Assembly (NCBI GenBank): GCA_019313915.1
Contig: JAFDAJ010000030.1
Span: 1-38,408, forward strand
Direction of reading: 5' to 3'
Length of the DNA stretch: 38,408 nucleotides
Origin: Deltaproteobacteria bacterium
GTDB lineage: Bacteria > Myxococcota_A > Polyangia > Polyangiales > Houyiibacteriaceae
A program made the translations under genes and the position numbers. Under the pieces are notes generated by a model that did no database searches, had not been told where the DNA came from, and saw only the letters and a list, made by a program, of their open reading frames with translations. Shown here piece by piece: positions 36,468 to 38,408 of the stretch (positions are counted from its first letter, which is position 1; the number at the start of each line of letters is the position of its first letter).

Positions 36468-37490
36468 TTAGGCGTTTTTCTCTTGCAGTGCCCGCTGGTA
36501 ATAGGTCTCGGCAAAGGCTCCACCCCGCTCGCGCGCCTCCTTGAGGAGGGGGACAGCGTCGTCGGGCTTGCCCAGCTCCACCAGGACAGCCCCTTCCAGA
36601 GCGGGGTCCGGGGTTCGGTCCCCGGACATCGAGGTCAAGGCTTGATGGGCCTCGCTTGGCTCTCCGTTGATGAGCCTACCCCAGGCCAAGAGGTGAAAGG
36701 CCTCGTCGAGCTCGGCCGTCGCATCGGCCTTCACGACGAGCTCCGACGCGGCGCGGATCAAAGCCTGGCCGTCGCTCCGCTCGAGGGCTTCGAATGCCTG
36801 CTGGACGAGGGTCTGGGGCGGCACGCCCTCGAGTGGCTCAGAGGTAAGGCGCTGGCGCTCCGCCCGAAACGCTTGGTAGGTGCTGAAGGCGAGCAAGAAA
36901 AGCAGAATGGTCGCAGGGTACTGCTTGAGGGTCACCGTGAGTGCGAACAGCAACCCGATGACCGCAAACGAGACGTAGCAAGCCAGGAGTCGTCCGCGCG
37001 AAGGAGCGACGAGCTCCATGAGCGACGCAACGATGTTGCCGCCGTCGAGTGGCAGGACGGGCAGGAGGTTCAGGAGTCCCCATCCGAGGTTGACGAAAAT
37101 CAGCGAGCGAAACGCATACCGAGCAAGCGAGGGATCGGGCACGCGCAACGCATCCATCAAGACCAACGCCAACGCACCGATGAAGATGCCAACGGCAGGG
37201 CCGGCTGCGCTCACGACGAGGCTTCGACCCGGGCTCATGGGCTCTTGTTGCTCCCACCACGTCAGACCCCCAAGCGCGACGAGCTCGATGCGCGGCTGCC
37301 TTCCGAACGCGCGCCCGACCAGAGCGTGGCCGAGCTCGTGCATGAGGATGCCCTGGAACACTACGACGACCCAAATCATCAACCCAGCCCAGCCTTCTTC
37401 GCTGTTCAGGGTCCATAACCACAAAGACATCAGCCAGAACCACAGGTGAATGCGGATTGGAATTCGGAACAGGCGGAACTCGATGCTCAT
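36468..37490 (-). CDS. M50 site-2 protease family protein
   Basis: VVVVFQGILMHELGHALVGRAFG and NLLPVLPLDGG motifs; TPR-like C-terminus. Confidence 0.9.
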   Translation of the reverse strand: MSIEFRLFRIPIRIHLWFWLMSLWLWTLNSEEGWAGLMIWVVVVFQGILMHELGHALVGRAFGRQPRIELVALGGLTWWEQQEPMSPGRSLVVSAAGPAVGIFIGALALVLMDALRVPDPSLARYAFRSLIFVNLGWGLLNLLPVLPLDGGNIVASLMELVAPSRGRLLACYVSFAVIGLLFALTVTLKQYPATILLFLLAFSTYQAFRAERQRLTSEPLEGVPPQTLVQQAFEALERSDGQALIRAASELVVKADATAELDEAFHLLAWGRLINGEPSEAHQALTSMSGDRTPDPALEGAVLVELGKPDDAVPLLKEARERGGAFAETYYQRALQEKNA

Positions 37491-37536
37491 CGGGGGGACT
37501 ATGGGTCTCGGTGGGGCTTTCCACCAGTGGCGGCCG

Positions 37537-38138
37537 TCATCGAGGCCGTGTTTCTTCGGCAATTCGCTTCTTCGTCGCCGCCCAGCCGCAGATCTCGCAT
37601 TGGCTCAGGTCGTGACCACGTGCAGGGCAGTGCTCGCGTCCGAAATAGATGATCTGCAGGTGACGGCGAATCCAGGTGTCCTCTGGGAAAAGCTTCTTGA
37701 GGTCGGCCTCGGTCTTGATGACATTCTTACCGTCGGAGAGGCCCCAACGCGCTGCGAGGCGATGGATGTGCGTGTCGACCGGGAACGCAGGACGGCCGAA
37801 GGCCTGACACATCACCACCGACGCGGTCTTGTGCCCAACGCCTGGAAGCGCCTCGAGCGCATCGATGTCGTCGGGCACCCCCCCACCGTGTCTTTCGATG
37901 AGAAGCTCGGCCATGCGCTTGAGGTTCCTGGCCTTCGTCGGCGCGAGCCCGAGCGTCCGGATGAAGGAGAGGATCCGGTCGACGGGTAGCGCGGCCATCG
38001 CTTTGGGATTGGACGCCTCGGCGAACAACGCGGGCGTTACTTCGTTGACCTTCTTGTCGGTAGTCTGCGCGCTCAGCATCACCGACACGAGGAGCGTATA
38101 GGGATCCTGATGGTCGAGCGGAATGGGCGGCTCTTCAT
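37537..38138 (-). CDS. nth: endonuclease III-like DNA glycosylase, N-terminus apparently truncated
   Basis: PPIPLDHQDPYTLLVSVMLSAQTTDKKVNEVTPALF...LEALPGVGHKTASVVMCQAFGRPAFPVDTHIHRLAARWGL; no ATG upstream before the TAG at about 38149. Confidence 0.88.
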
Positions 38139-38148
38139 CGGATGCGGA

Positions 38149-38408
38149 CTACAGCTCTTGTGCGCTCGGGTTGATCTTGTACTTCGCGACGAGGCTTGCT
38201 TCGCCAAGGACGTGGCCGTCGATTGCGGCAAGAACGTCCGGAACGGTGAACTTGCCGTCTACCGCGACCCGCTCGACGTCGAGCGCATACGCGGTGAACC
38301 GGTAGTGGTGCACGAGGCTGTCGTTGAACGGTGGACAAGGACCATCGTAACCGAAGTAATCGCCGGCCATGTCGGGATCGCCCGCAAACCAACCGGTGTA
38401 GTCGTTGA
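38149..38408 (-). CDS. YbhB/YbcL family Raf-kinase-inhibitor-like protein, C-terminal part (cut by window edge)
   Basis: ...NDYTGWFAGDPDMAGDYFGYDGPCPPFNDSLVHHYRFTAYALDVERVAVDGKFTVPDVLAAIDGHVLGEASLVAKYKINPSAQEL*. Confidence 0.88.
   Translation of the reverse strand, partial: NDYTGWFAGDPDMAGDYFGYDGPCPPFNDSLVHHYRFTAYALDVERVAVDGKFTVPDVLAAIDGHVLGEASLVAKYKINPSAQEL

Noticed and set aside
1-38408. CRISPR arrays, tRNA/rRNA genes, prophage or transposase genes
   Set aside because: No spaced direct repeats, no cloverleaf-like sequence recognised, and no integrase/transposase motif among the ORFs.

Overview
High-GC chromosomal window, probably Myxococcota/deltaproteobacterial judging from gene content. 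No RNA genes, CRISPR arrays or intact mobile elements seen. In order it holds: a cbb3 oxidase tail (ccoO'-ccoQ-ccoP-ccoG); universal stress protein (Usp) genes; a hemerythrin; a di-heme cytochrome and lipoprotein; a CoA-transferase; a glycogen/alpha-glucan operon (debranching enzyme, GT4, GH57, and a GT3 glycogen synthase-GT35 phosphorylase fusion that is broken); a CBS protein, host-attachment protein and DUF5335 operon; an APH/AAA kinase; tandem Usp and CBS genes; a wax-ester/TAG synthase; an NtrC-type sigma54 response regulator; a globin-coupled histidine kinase; a degenerate Usp; a DUF434 protein; a histone-H1-like protein; GNAT; a large VCBS lipoprotein; ALDH; an esterase; YihY; ahcY with an ArsR-methyltransferase; an S2P protease; nth; and a YbhB-like protein. 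Main discovery: five intergenic regions each carry a pair of dyads of the form CGCA-N5-TGCG, spaced 29-30 bp (8 exact and 2 degenerate copies). Each pair lies about 55-125 bp upstream of predicted sigma54 (-24/-12, GG-N10-GC) promoters. The downstream genes (Usp, hemerythrin, CBS, WS/DGAT, COG2187/COG0645 kinase, glycogen metabolism) resemble the mycobacterial DosR dormancy regulon. I propose a sigma54-dependent, oxygen/redox-responsive dormancy and storage regulon run by the NtrC-type regulator and globin-coupled kinase encoded in the same window. Secondary observation: several out-of-frame internal deletion junctions (GT3/GT35, an FAD oxidoreductase fragment, the nth 5' end, possibly ccoG 5'), which are either real decay or assembly collapse.
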